The notes beneath the pieces are model-generated. The model was given only the letters and a program-made list of their open reading frames with translations, did not search any database and was not told where the DNA came from. Position numbers and translations under genes: made by a program. DNA of 64,000 bases from Helicoverpa zea (taxonomy: Eukaryota; Arthropoda; Insecta; Lepidoptera; Noctuidae): positions 2,611,501 to 2,675,500 of the forward strand of contig NC_061452.1 in NCBI RefSeq assembly GCF_022581195.2, written 5' to 3'. Below are positions 11,693 through 23,085 of the stretch, one piece after another. Numbering within the stretch: position 1 is the stretch's first letter; each line of letters opens with the position of its first letter.

Positions 11693-13117
11693 CAAATTTA
11701 TAATTTCCCGACGTTAAACCATTCTTTAAAACTGGATGGGGAATAAAACAATCCATATTTTCTAATTAGGAATAAATCCTTTTGGTAATTTAGACTTTAC
11801 TGTCTACTTTAACCGCAGATGGTTAAATAGTTACTACAGCTTAACCTTCAATTTCCTTGTTTATCACATTTCTTGAGTAACAGTGTCACAAGATGGGAGT
11901 TACGAAGATTAAACTATAGTTAGCGAGTATAGTTTCATCAGCGCAGCTGTGTCGCGATGACAAAACTTCTTCTTACGTTATCTAAATTAATCTTACGCTG
12001 CCGAACTTGCGATTCTCGTGTCAGGGAGGGGGTGATGAAATGCATTTGGAGGGAGAAAATAGGGGATGTTATAATATGGCAACATTATGTATAGTTTGGA
12101 TGGAATTATATGAAGCCTGATTTTTTTTCATAAAAGGTCAAGGTATACAATGCTTTTTATATATTAAATTCATTTATTCAAGTGAGTGAGTTTTTGGTTG
12201 TTGTGAGTACTAAATTATCATTGATAGGCTTTTCCAGCTATTATGCCATACGACAAGATTTGAGACTAAGGAATGTTTTAACGGAGTCATCAAAAGATGG
12301 TCGGTACTTCGTTTTTTAATGTTACAATTTACATGCATAGCAATAAAATGTAACAATTTTGTTTTTATTTTAAATGAACAGTGCAGTACTCGGTTCGCTG
12401 GTATAGAAGCTTGGTCGAAGTTAAAAGCGGTTCTTTACTTAACATCATGTTTTACCCAGTTTGAGAAATTAAAGGATAATTAAAAAGTGCGGTTAAAACT
12501 TATCTATCTTTTTGAAATCCACGGAATTTCCAAATGGATTAGAATAGGTACCCAGTTTATTGAAATGATTCCAACATATTTATAACAGACATTCTGACAT
12601 ATTCACTGCTGAACGTCTTTCTTAATCCAGATTTTATTCAGCAGTTTTTTCACGAGCAGAAGTAACTGCGTGCTTGTTACATTTGCTGCTGCTAATATTG
12701 AGAAAACATTTAAATATACAATTATGATTCTGAAAATTTATAAAATTGGGAACTGGGCAAGAAGAAAAAGAAGCCAGTTGCCGTGCTAAGTCAATTCGTT
12801 CCTTCGTAAGTTAAATACCTATCGCTTATAGCTTGTACTTTGTACCCCTCACCAAAAAGCGTATCTACATCTAGGTAGGTACTCGTACAAGTCAGAGGCA
12901 GCTGTGTGCCGACAGAAACTCTCACCCGTTCCCAACACTTGCACTACTATTACTGAACTACGGAGCTCTTTGTACGCCCCCAGCGATTTTTGGAAGAAAT
13001 TCGCCTTTTTTGTAAGCTATGTAAGGGTTATGGTGGCAATGATTTTTATTTGTTTATTGGATAGTTTGAATGGGGAAAATATGTTCATAGAAAGAGTATT
13101 ACATATATTTTTTTCAA

Positions 13118-13252
13118 TGTGTAAGTTTTAGAGTCGGGCGACTGTTGACCCGATTGTTGGTAATTCCTTTTTTTTAAGAAAATCTTAATTCCAATCAGGT
13201 TTCAGTGAGTCTGATACCGGTTAAAACCTGATCGTTGTAATGTGCGAGTATT
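13118..13252 (+). mobile_element. Half copy of an AGTCGGCCGAC-type MITE
   Basis: GTGTAAGTTTTAGAGTCGGG and the following CGACTGTTGACCCGATTGTTGG, a T run, AATACCGGTTAAAACCTGAT and GTAATGTGCG follow the same order as the better-preserved element at 60214-60395. The right terminal repeat is not recognisable, so this is a degraded copy. Confidence 0.5.
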
Positions 13253-14590
13253 CTTAGTAGTTTCATATTGGTCAAAATTGATCTTCTGAGAAAATCAGTT
13301 GCCCAAATCGCCTCTCTATTAAGAAGTGTGAAATAAAAACCTTTTAATAGGATGTAGGCATTGTAGAGGTACTCACAGAGAATGACAATTGACTATATTT
13401 AACACCCGCTTAAGCTGATATAAATACGTTTTGGCTAATTGATACATTGTTTGTACTCGCTTTTTCTAATGTATGTTTCCGTTATCTGTCTGTTTTAATT
13501 TGACAGTTGCGCGACAATGACAAGGATATACAGCACAGTAACTCTTTAGAGATATCCAGTAATCTATAAATTGCCTTACAGTTTACTTTCAAGTTATTAA
13601 AAATACTTAATAGTGCTTAAAGGTTTGGTAAAGTATAATAACTGGCAAGTACTAATGTACCTTTTCAAATTCTAACTAGAACTTAGACACTACTGATTAT
13701 AACAGCAGCTGTATTGAATACTAAATTCTTCACTACAAAAAAAAAACATTTCTTTCTAAGAAACAAGAAAATTCCTATAACGATCAAAATCACTCTAAAA
13801 CACGATATAAATAACCAAAAACAAGCGACAAACAACGCCGCTAAATCACGCAACTTCGCAAAAAATTAGCTTGGCAACATTAAAACTTTGTGATATTCGA
13901 GTTGTACTGAAAATGCAGCGCTCCTGAAAGCGAGACAATTAATTTCGCCGTGTGAGCTACACGGGTGAATAATTCGTGGAGACAGACAAAAATAAGTAGC
14001 TCTCTACTGAATAAGTAATTGGGTGGTAAACGTGTAAAATCGTTTGAAACTACACTACTTTGTAGGGTTTATGTGGCATTGAGTGAGACTTTTTTCTGTT
14101 TGGAAAAGCGTTTGTGAGTAAATATTACCTGCTTTATTACTTTTAGCTTCAATACATACTTCTAGTTCAGAGGTTACTACAAGCTTACACGCTTTCGTTC
14201 CCACCCGTGTACCGTAGGAATTACTTCACGTACCGGGATAAAAAGTAGCATATAACCTTTCTTGTTGAATAAGCTATCTATGTATACCTACTGTTTTTTT
14301 TTCAAATGGAATCAATGCTTCTACCAGAAAAGCAATTTTTTTACTTTTTGCAGTAACCATCAAACGACGACAAAGTTGGTATAGTTACAGGGGACTGTAC
14401 ATAAAACATCACATGCACTGCAAACCTAAAGTGAAATGCTAATAATTTCAAGCATTACACAGCAATTCTCCTCACTAATAAATCAACACCCACACATAGT
14501 TACGAACAATAATTCAAAATTCACAACAGGACACATCAGCTGTCCGTTGTAGCCGTGAAGCGAGTAAATCCGCGGCTGAAAGCTAGCGTG
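13253..14590. other. Non-coding stretch with one old repeat fragment
   Basis: No supported gene. A poly(A)-rich stretch lies near 13740 and a degenerate repeat fragment at 14180-14283. The rest is unassigned AT-rich DNA. Confidence 0.5.
14180..14283 (-). repeat. Degenerate lepidopteran interspersed repeat fragment
   Basis: The blocks GGAATTACTTCACGTACC and GGGATAAAAAGTAGCATATA, followed by CTTGTTG, resemble the tail part of the widespread repeat also seen near 4702 and 42878. It carries no coding capacity. Edges are approximate. Confidence 0.45.
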
Positions 14591-14900
14591 ACAACACAAT
14601 GCAGGGGGCACGTGTCATGATGCTGTCATAGATGTGTCATGTTACTGCAGGTCGGTTTTAGTAACGATATGTATATGCAGGTAAGCAAAGTTTTATGTAA
14701 GTATGATTGCTAATAGAGAGGATGGAAGTAGGCTATGCCCCTCTACTTGACACATTTTTTATAAATATGTATAATACTTAATTGCGTTCTACAGTGTAAA
14801 TTCCTACTAATATACTTCACTGTCCGTACTGATAATTGTTTGTACAACACAATGCAAGGGGCACGTGTCATGATTCTGTCATAGATGTGTCATGTTACTG
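14591..14900. repeat. Pair of 57-bp direct repeats
   Basis: ACAACACAATGCAGGGGG plus CACGTGTCATGATGCTGTC and ATAGATGTGTCATGTTACTG at 14591-14647 recurs at 14844-14900 with two mismatches. The 196 bases between them are not repeated. Inside each unit TGTCAT occurs three times. This is a segmental duplication or the ends of a small unrecognised element. Confidence 0.8.
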
Positions 14901-15323
14901 AACGTTGGTAAGTCAAAGTTAAGGTATTATTATGTATTCACAAAAACACAAAGACTTGCAAAGACCTAAATGTACGATTTAAAAAATCCAGCTTTGATAA
15001 CAAACATTTATCAACAAACAAATCTTCCACCATTTCTCAAAACAAACTATCATAGATTTTCTTTAAAGCCTCTCTAATAAGCTCAGATACCTGGTATTAA
15101 CTGCGATGAACTGTTTTGCTTTATACGACAACAAGATAAACCGATTAACTTAAGGGGTAGTTATTTACAGGATGACAGATCAACCCGTTTAATGGTTGTA
15201 TTTTTGATATGGAAAAATACTTGATATGGTCATATTTATACCGTTTGATTGGATACATACTTATTTATAACTTGCTTATTTATGTTAAACCTTCTTCAAC
15301 TATATTGGGAAAAAGTACTAATA

Positions 15324-17048
15324 TTACCTACTCCTACTCATATACGTAATTAATTCCTTAACTGAGTAATTGCTGCATACTAAACAAACACTCAAATAAA
15401 ATAAAAAGAGGTATATGTACATAGAAAGTAAACATAGATAGTTGTATATAGAAATCCGCGTGAACTGCAAAACGAGTGAAACGACCGCGTTGTGACAATG
15501 TGTTATCAAATTACTTAGTGCAATGTACGGAATCTCGGCATAGAGTTACTAGATGTGTCATGACATGATAAATGATATTTATTTTGCAAACAGGTTGAAA
15601 ACACTACCTTTTCATGTCAAATTTTCATAAAAGTACAGTGTTACTGACGCTTAAACTACTGCCCGTGCCGGGACAAAATATAGCCCTCAGATCAAAGATT
15701 TGATCTGAGATATAGCCTATGTTAGTCTGGAAGAGTGTAGCTTTCGAACAGTCTGTTCAGTTATTTCCTTGACCTCCTGACCCTTTAGGGTACAAGCCAT
15801 TTTCTCTTTAGCATCTTTTTAGTAATTTTAACACATCAGCTATTTATCATCAACCAGAAGAATTCAATTTGTAAATTCAAAGGTAAAATCGTATCAACTC
15901 ACATAAATTGCTATATTGGTTTATTTTAATTGATACTGTTTTAATATGAACATTAAGTCCATACAGTATCATATTTCAATTCATAAATAAAATCATGAAA
16001 TAAATGAAATGCGAAATAAATTACTGTCGTACTCATATTTCAGGTTTATTTTATACTCTTATTATATTAACATACAGACAGATAGAGTTACTTTCGCAAT
16101 TATATTATTAGTACAGATAATTGAAATTATTATACTATCTGCAAGAGGAGCATCATTGTCGTTTTGGACACACAGCCTCCCTTTACTTATTATAAAAACT
16201 GCTTTAAAAAGTACCAGGGCATTAACTTTGTTCGAGACTGTGGTTTATACCTAGTCGGTACAAAAACAGATGCTTTTACTGGACCACGTTTTATAGTATA
16301 GTAGGGAATGTTTAGTGACACATCTAGTAAATCTCGTCTAATTCGCGTAACTCATTCAATTTCATCGTTCCGCTAGGGTGCGCCACTAGCTGTGCTGTAG
16401 TAAGTATAACAACGACACGTCCACTTTACAATTAAAAGAATAAATTCTGCTTACAACACATACATTATTATGTGTATTTTTTTGGGAAAACACTAAAATT
16501 ATGATTTTAATTACGGTGCACAGTTCAATAAATCGAGTAGAATATGTGTCATTTATTTCCTCAAACACATACTCAAAATAACTGGTGGAAATAACTAATG
16601 TATCCAGATAACAAAACTATAGCCTTCATAAATGGGCTACCTAACATTGAGAGAATTTTTAAAATCAGAGCACTAGTTCCTGTTATTAAGCAAACAAACG
16701 ATACCTTCAGCTTTATTTTCCCTGCATAGATTTAACTGAACTTAAAAAAAACCCTTTAATCACTAGTTTCTTTACCATAAAGGTGGCATCACACAACACT
16801 TAGTACACAACTTGAAGTTCAAGTTAATTGTAGTATCACAAGTTACTTCGCCGTTTGAAGTTAGTGCACGCCACTTACTTCGCTCTAAGATAATCAAGCA
16901 CCTACTTCAGTTTACTTGAGACGTACATTTCGGCCTGTTCAACGAACAGTTTTGGGATTTATTTGAGTAAGCATTGTGACATTGTTTGGATAAGTTTGTT
17001 TTATGTAATTGCAGTGTATAGGTATAAGTAGGTATGTTTTATTTCAGG
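15324..17048. other. AT-rich non-coding stretch
   Basis: No supported gene. It contains an 11-bp perfect hairpin at 15686-15709 inside a repeat-like block (15655-15745, with a GATATAGCCTATGTTAGTCTGG-type phrase split by the hairpin). The small open frames at 15324-15509, 16009-16254 and 16386-16568 are AT-rich, domain-free and probably chance. Confidence 0.5.
15686..15709. repeat. Perfect 11-bp hairpin
   Basis: CTCAGATCAAA (15686-15696) and TTTGATCTGAG (15699-15709) are separated by GA. The hairpin sits in a degraded interspersed repeat and looks like a small local inversion-duplication. Confidence 0.7.
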
Positions 17049-17166
17049 AAAGCGGGTGAGCCGGACTAGTGTGAGTGTAAATGTAAGTAGATGCATATTG
17101 TCTCTGTAAGCGTAAGCTCAAAGACAATGTGCATGGACACTTACACAAGTACAGCTCACCCGCTTT
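17049..17166. mobile_element. 118-bp hairpin MITE with AAAGCGGGTGAG ends
   Basis: The left end AAAGCGGGTGAG (17049-17060) is the exact complement of CTCACCCGCTTT (17155-17166). Pairing continues imperfectly inward: TAAATGTAAGTAGATGCATA with the complement of the AATGTGCATGGACACTTACA block, and ATTGTCT with AAGACAAT. Nearly the whole element is therefore two arms around a short centre near 17106-17114. It has no coding capacity. The target duplication is not clear. Confidence 0.75.
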
Positions 17167-18755
17167 CGTGATACTTAAAAAAGATCTACATTAGTTTTTT
17201 CTTTTGTAAAATAAAGTTATACATCAGTAAAACTTGTATAAGAATGGCTCATAAACGTTGTCTGGGATACTTTTGAAAGCTAACAAGACTAAGTTTACAC
17301 TTTTAAAATCACAGTCTTAGGAAGTATGTTACCCCTAACATACCAAAGAGACCATGAGCACCTATGAACTTGCCAGAAATAAAACGAAACAAGGCAGAAA
17401 AGAAACATTAAATTATTAACTACAAAAAAAGAACAGAGAAAAAAATACCTACCTACATAAAAATAAGTAGGTTACATTTAATAAATGAGGGAGGTATTCC
17501 CACATATAAAAAAGATAGTCTGCGTCATTGCTCGTGAAATGCGTATGTTCGTATATATTGTTTGTGCTCATAAAATATTTACTTACTTTGACCAGCGCTT
17601 AGCCGTACCTACTGACATTCCCGAAGTTAGTACATAAAACGAAATGAATGGAATATACTGAGATTTGTGTTAGAAACAAATGTTATTTGTTCATTACGAA
17701 GGTTTAAATAAAATTATTTGTGAAGAAAGCAAATAAAACCTATAATTTTTAAACTTAACATTACAAAGTGAAAAATAAAACATGTCGTTTACGAAAGAAA
17801 CATCCTTTCATTTTGTAGTCTGTTTAATTAAAATTAATACAAAATCATTTAACATTTAAAATAATTTGTTCTTTTACATATAAATGGAGCATAAAAATAC
17901 GTGAAATAAAATCTTTCTCGTACTTATTTAATTAAAACAGAAACATTGCAAAGAGATTACAATTTATTTAATTCGTATCATATTACTTACAAGAGGTAAT
18001 TATGCAAGCATATTTACTGTACATATTTTTTAAATTACAGTTGAGTGCAGAAATAATTTCAATAAAAAGAGCATTGAAGAAAGCGCATTCAATTTCTGAA
18101 GTTTCTTGTTTTTTTAATTTCGAAAAATTCTGCAGTTCTGATGCAAACCGTGTTTGTAATGGAACGTATGTGATGGAAGTAGGCACAGCGGGACTTCTTG
18201 GGTAAAAGACCTGATGTTCCTTGATTTACCCATGGTTGGAGGAGTCCTTCAATAACACAGATCCCCAAGGTATAGACCATAGTTAAACTTTGGGATCACA
18301 AAAGCTGATAAAGCTTTTCGAAGGCGTGATTTTTTTTACATCCATAGCGTAATAAAATAAACGTACAATACAGACGAATTTCAATATGAATACATACATA
18401 AATTCAAGTGTAATAAAGCCATAGTTACAAAATAACAAAATCAAGTGGAAATGATATCCAGCCCGATGTCCGTCGGAAGCCAACAACCAGTCTTCGTTGC
18501 TTCCGCATAATTAAATTTCACCGTTTCAGCTTACTGAAATTCCATCTCCGTTGATTCTCTACGGACGAGCTATTGTTTTCAAATGCTAAATACTGATAAA
18601 AATTATTCAGTTTCTGTTAAGGCTGTTGTAGTTTGTTATTTGGTTTCTATTAGCTAAATTCTGTTTTTATTACCAGTACAAACCACAGTAAATGATAGGA
18701 TTTTCAGTCAGTTTTAATGAGAATTATATTTATATATTTTATTATAATATAAATT
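17167..18755. other. AT-rich non-coding stretch
   Basis: No supported gene. Three overlapping open frames at 17983-18280 on both strands share the same bases, none has a recognisable domain, and their mutual overlap argues that they are chance. Confidence 0.5.
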
Positions 18756-19855
18756 TAAAGGAAAATGCTCATGAAGTATGAGAAAAAAACCCAGGCCCGG
18801 CGCAAAAGAAATGTAACTCAAAATAAAGGTAAAAATAAGTAATTAAATATTACATAGGGGGCATTATCGAAATCAGTGGCTATATGTGTGAAATTGCTAT
18901 TCGAATTTTAACATCTGCGGTACATTGCTACTCGAGATTTTAGAGGTAACATAATGTATTAGTAAAAGGAACAGCAAACACGTACAGTTGTGGTTTAAGA
19001 GTGTACATAATGACATGTTTATGGCAACTTCTCCACTATTCTACCTACTTTTACAAGATAATAGGATGATAGAACTAAAACACGATATAAATGTACTTTT
19101 CATTTTAATAATAACGCTTAAAAGTCATCGATTCTTTACTTCTAACACGACAAGATCCAAAAATGTTGCGGGATGCGCGAACTGTTCCTCATGTCTAGCC
19201 CACCCTAAGTAATGTAAAACGCTCATGACGCGATGACGTGGGCGCTGCAGCCCAATGTCCTCCACCCATGAATACAGGAGCAGTAATATCCTGATATGCC
19301 ATTCCTGCCATTTTCCCTCGTATAAAGAACTTAGGTGTTATAGAACAGCCGTTCCCAAATGGGGTTCCGCGGAACCCTGTGGTTCCGTGACAGGCCCTCA
19401 GGGGTTCCGTGGAAAATTCAAGATTTCCAAATGGTAAATCGTTTCACTTTTGAAAATATTAAATTATTATTCATTTTCAATTCAATTGTTTTAAATATTG
19501 CATTCCAAAATTCCATTTAGGCACCATGTAGGTGGGTACCACTCGGGAGTGTAAGTCTCGTACTTTCGCGACAACTGGCGAGGTAAGGCCACGGTAGCAG
19601 ATAATTTAATCCCGTTTTTTACAAATTGTGAATTAACTTAATACCTCCAGGTCTTCGGCGATCGGCAAAAGTAGGTAGCGAGTCGGCCAAAAATGACCGC
19701 ATTTTTTGGGCTTATTTCATCGCCAGGATTATACGTTTTCATTCATTTGACAGGACGTGAAATGACACGGCATACGAGTATTTCCAGTGGCTATATTTAC
19801 CATGAATCAAAGTGTGACATTATTTTCAATTTTTGCACCTCCGCGAATCCGAAAA

Positions 19856-20245
19856 TTTCGCGCTCGCTTCGCTCGCGACGATGTTACGTGTGGTGCTTTT
19901 ATGTTCGTTTAATTGCTCAAGTATCCAACACCGAAAACATTTCGCGCTCTTCCGTCGAAGTTTCCTTTGATGTTTATTCTTTATTCCTCTGGTTCAGAAA
20001 AAGCAATAGCGCTTTTTTCGCTAGCTGCTTAGGTATTCATTTGCATTTGCTTTTTTGAGTGGATATTGTACTTTTTGAGACCTTATTAATTTACAGTGGT
20101 TTTGTTTATTTTGTGTAGGTACTTAAACTAAAAAAAAATCGCGCTCGCTTCGCTCGCGATACCGTTTACCGCTGAATGTCTTTCAATGCTAGCGGGTGCT
20201 TGGAACTTCTTCTTTTAGTTCAAAAAAATCGCGCTCGCTCGCCTC
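19856..20245. repeat. Recurring CGCTCGCTTCGCTCGC motif
   Basis: TCGCGCTCGCTTCGCTCGCG occurs at about 19858 and 20138. A shortened form, TCGCGCTCGCTCGCC, occurs near 20228. Each full copy contains two CGCTCGC units around TT. The motif is strikingly GC-rich compared with its surroundings and lies only inside the hAT-like element in this window. Confidence 0.8.
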
Positions 20246-20420
20246 GTACCTGTACAAACCCAATCTATTTCTTTTTGCGTTTACTTTGTCACTTTGTCAG
20301 TAGTCAAACTGAAAACTATTCACATAATACATAAAGTCAAGGGCGGCTAAGTTGTTTTCTGGCCCGTGTGGCAGATAGCCATGCTACGCCTGAGTATAAT
20401 GAATATGTCATAACCATTTG

Positions 20421-20676
20421 ACGACCTCGATGGCGCAATGGTCATCATGCCGGACCGCCAAACCTGAGGTCCCGGGTTCGATTCCCGGTTCGGTCGACAT
20501 TTGTGTGATGAGCATGCTTGTTGGCCGTAGTCTGGGTGTTATGATATGTATTTATAAATATGTATATATGTAGCTACATGTAGTTTATCAGTTGTGTTAG
20601 CACCCATAACACAAGTTAATAAATAACTTACCATGGGGCTAACCGACCGTGTGTGAAAAAGGTGTCCCGACATTAT
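20421..20676 (+). mobile_element. tRNA-headed SINE, nested in the hAT element
   Basis: The head, from GACCTCGATGGCGCAATGG (20423) to GGTTCGATTCC (20475-20485, a B box), is a degenerate tRNA-like sequence ending near 20496. Its first bases resemble tRNA-Trp, but the anticodon stem does not pair, so it is not a functional tRNA gene. The body runs through TAGTCTGGGTGTTATGATA and ends GTGTGAAAAAGGTGTCCCGA plus a short CATTAT tail. The 11-bp duplication ATAACCATTTG flanks it at 20410-20420 and 20677-20687, showing retrotransposition into the hAT sequence. Confidence 0.9.
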
Positions 20677-21142
20677 ATAACCATTTGGTGCGCTAACATA
20701 AGTGTATTTACGTCTTTAGTTTACTTCTTACTTAAGCTAAGGTTCCGCCGAAAAATCGTGAAACGAAAAGGGTTCCGAAGCCAAAAGAATTCGGGAACCG
20801 CTGTTATAGAACACTGCTAAAGTGAAGTTATTCCGGTTTGGACAAGGCTTGCGCCGCATTCCAAAGTCCCGAGCTGTACTTTTTGGAGAGATTTATCTTT
20901 TTGGAGAGGCTTATTACTTGCCATATTACTTGTTTGTTGTTTCAGATAGCACTTTAATTAAACTGTAAGCCCCAGCTGCTCATGTTACCCCTTTAAAAAA
21001 TCAAATAGCAATTTCACACATGTAGCCATTGATTTCGATGATGCCTCCTATGCAGTATTTCATTACTTATTATTACCTATAATTTGAGTTACTTTTCGTT
21101 TGCGCCGGGCTTGGGTTTTTTTTGAGCATTGTCCTTTCCTTT

Positions 21143-22266
21143 TATTTTTATTGTATGTTTATTATGTGAACATTTGTGTATCAAATGTATGAAATAAAGA
21201 CTTTTATACATTTTTTATTAACGTATACCTAAGTGGGCACGTTATTAGCTTTATAATTTGTTTGCTGTTTTAACTTGATTTTTTATCAACGCAATTGTTT
21301 CCTCACATACTTATAGCCAGTCACTTATTACTTACCTACTTAATTGATATTAAAATAACTCGATAGCCCTTAATGTCTTAGGTATACACGACAACTATCG
21401 GACCTCAAGCTATGTCTCACAGCAGGAACTACCACGTAATATTCCTAGATATGCCAGGAATGCTAGACGAATGCCTAGACATTGCCTTTTGGCTAACTCT
21501 GTGCTGAATACCGACTGAACGTCTAGGTATAATCCTCTTAGCTCAAGTATTTTAAGGGTAATGCTTTATCAATGGTAAGTTACAGATGTCTTAAAATATG
21601 TTATAACTTAGATTAAGATTTGTTGCGGGAAATAGTTTCCTCATGAGTGAAATAAAATGAGCCCTTGAATATGTCCATAAATAACCACTTAGAAATAGAT
21701 ATCTAAAGCTTCGAAGACATAAATGAACTAAGAGAAGAATTTTTTTGTGAAAAAACAACGTAGTTTATTGAAGGAAAATCTTCTTAGTTGCCATATCTTC
21801 ACAGGAGTGTTTCAAGAAAAAAAATCGAATACTTTTTTTTTTCGCAAAGAATTCCCTTTGCCGTACCTTCGTTAAGAAGTCCACTTTAAACTTTAAAAAA
21901 AAAAAAACTGTAAGAAATTCCAAGGTGAAAGTATTTGAAGAAGAAAACTGCAACAAAAGGGGTAAAGGCTGTCTCGAGAAAATAAAAATATAAAACAAAG
22001 TTGATAGAAGAAACATAAAATTCCTCTCTTTGGCGTGAGATAAGATCCGTATTCTAGAAAGATATTAAAAAAAAAAATCTGTACAGTACCAGTCAGATTA
22101 ATTGCAGAATAAATTAAAGATCTTTTCATAAAAGAATCTACGAGAAAAACAGAATATGTAGCCTATATTATTCTGTTTTTCTCCATTTTGAATTGCGGTT
22201 TAAACGTAACTGTCAGATTGATTTGTGGGATTTGGAAAGGTGTTACAATCATACATAACTAACTAA
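21143..22266. other. AT-rich non-coding stretch
   Basis: No supported gene. AAATAAAGACTTTTATACA near 21190 resembles a transcript end but has no linked gene. Long A or T runs at 21835, 21893 and 22067 create spurious open frames rich in Phe and Lys. Confidence 0.5.
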
Positions 22267-22458
22267 TCTATACTATCTATACTAGAGGTAGTATGATAAA
22301 GGGAAAACATTTTTGGTTTGTTTGTAAAGGCTCCAAAATTACTGTGCCGATTGGAAACTTTTTTTTACAGTTGGGAAGCTACATTATCCACGAGTAACAT
22401 AGCCTATAAGGCAGTAGTTCTCACAAGACGCGAGTGACACCACGGGAAAACTAGTAAG
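22267..22458 (+). repeat. Degenerate lepidopteran interspersed repeat
   Basis: The order of blocks is TATACTAGAGGTAG, a TTTGGTTTGTTTGTAAAGG block, a GCCGATTGGAAAC block, CACGAGTAACATAGCCTATA and CGGGAAAACTAGTAAG. This is the usual order of a repeat I recall as common in Lepidoptera, probably derived from a retrotransposon 3' end. Non-coding and heavily mutated. Confidence 0.5.
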
Positions 22459-22489
22459 TAGTTAGTAGCTATGGCTGAATCGACTTAAG

Positions 22490-22639
22490 TGATATTTTGT
22501 AAGGAGAATAATTGCACTTGGGAAAGAAGGCCATGAAGCAGTCATACTAAAAGGAAAAGCGGTTATTGAAACATTTGATTCTCCTAACACTTTCCATGAA
22601 AAACTGATTGCATTTGTACGAACACAACCAAAAATATAA
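22490..22639 (+). pseudogene. Possible short coding remnant of unknown origin
   Basis: A plus-strand frame without a start codon runs from a stop near 22492 to the TAA at 22637-22639. Its last part reads ALGKEGHEAVILKGKAVIE, then TFDSPNTFHEKLIAFV, then RTQPKI. The composition (mixed charged and hydrophobic residues, few low-complexity runs) looks more protein-like than neighbouring frames. I do not recognise the family. It could be a fragment of a transposon protein or retrocopy, or chance. The 96-residue minus-strand frame at 22462-22752 covers the same bases. Confidence 0.2.
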
Positions 22640-23085
22640 AAAATGCAGTGGATTAAAATATACGTCAGTAAAATAGGTGTATAAAATGTATATGCCTTTA
22701 AAAAACAGTTCAATGGGAATTGTGGATTCGGCAAATTCGTTTTACCCGACAAAAAAAAGAGAGAAATAGATAACGAGGTGAGTTGGCTTGCACGTGACAG
22801 GATTACTGAATACAGAGCAAAGTGGAGGCAATTGTAGCTAACATTTCAAGAAATTGACTGCTTTAGAGAGATTTGCTTTGGAATATTAATGACGATGCGG
22901 ACGAAAAATTGTAAAAAAAAGAGAGAAGAATAATGAGTATACCCATACAAATGTTAACTCGTAACCGAAACAACAACAAAAAACCAGTGTGGCTTTCAAT
23001 CAATTTAATTATTTTTTAAATCGGTGCAGGAGTTTTGGAGGCGTTCAACAAACAAACAGAAAATATTTTCCACTTACTTATATTT

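Larger units (their letters stand above)
8141..13117. other. Long AT-rich non-coding stretch
   Basis: No supported gene in about 5 kb. Open frames are short and domain-free. Noted inside: an imperfect hairpin at 9458-9514, and a 20-bp direct repeat of CTTTTGGTTAAGTTAAGCCT at 11641 and 11673. The rest is unassigned and may be intronic or intergenic. Confidence 0.55.
19346..20803. mobile_element. Non-autonomous hAT-like DNA transposon
   Basis: The termini are CAGCCGTTCCCAAATGG on the left and, complemented, CAGCGGTTCCCGAATTC on the right. This fits the CAG(C/T)GGTTCCCA-type ends known for hAT elements. It is flanked by a perfect 8-bp target duplication, TTATAGAA, at 19338-19345 and 20804-20811; 8 bp is the hAT hallmark. 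The motif GGTTCCG repeats near both ends (19363, 19381, 19403, 20751, 20771), like subterminal transposase-binding repeats. No BED finger or transposase frame is seen; the open frame at 19693-20058 has no domain. The element carries a nested SINE. Confidence 0.9.
18756..21142. mobile_element. Fold-back element with long inverted arms, interrupted by a hAT insertion
   Basis: The left arm (about 18756-18954) and right arm (about 20981-21142) are inverted copies. The core reads AACCCAGGCCCGGCGCAAAA on the left and, complemented, AACCCAAGCCCGGCGCAAAC on the right. By eye there are about 14 mismatches over about 118 ungapped bases, and the arms resume after an indel of about 30 bases as GATTTTAGAGGTAACAT versus GATTTTTTAAAGGGGTAACAT. 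The outer ends share AAAGGA and AATGCTCA, with small indels. The interior holds the hAT element at 19346-20803. Without it the element is about 0.9 kb. No transposase is visible and the superfamily is unknown. Confidence 0.75.

Noticed and set aside
16797..16960. Possible TIR element around AACTTGAAGTTCAAGTT
   Set aside because: Only a 17-base imperfect palindrome is convincing; no matching ends or duplication.
19693..20058. 121-codon open frame inside the hAT-like element, considered as a transposase piece
   Set aside because: No hAT dimerisation or BED motif, and it reads through the CGCTCGC motif repeat. No support.
20423..20496. Candidate tRNA gene
   Set aside because: The B box is good but the anticodon stem does not pair and it is followed by a SINE body with flanking duplications, so it is a SINE head.
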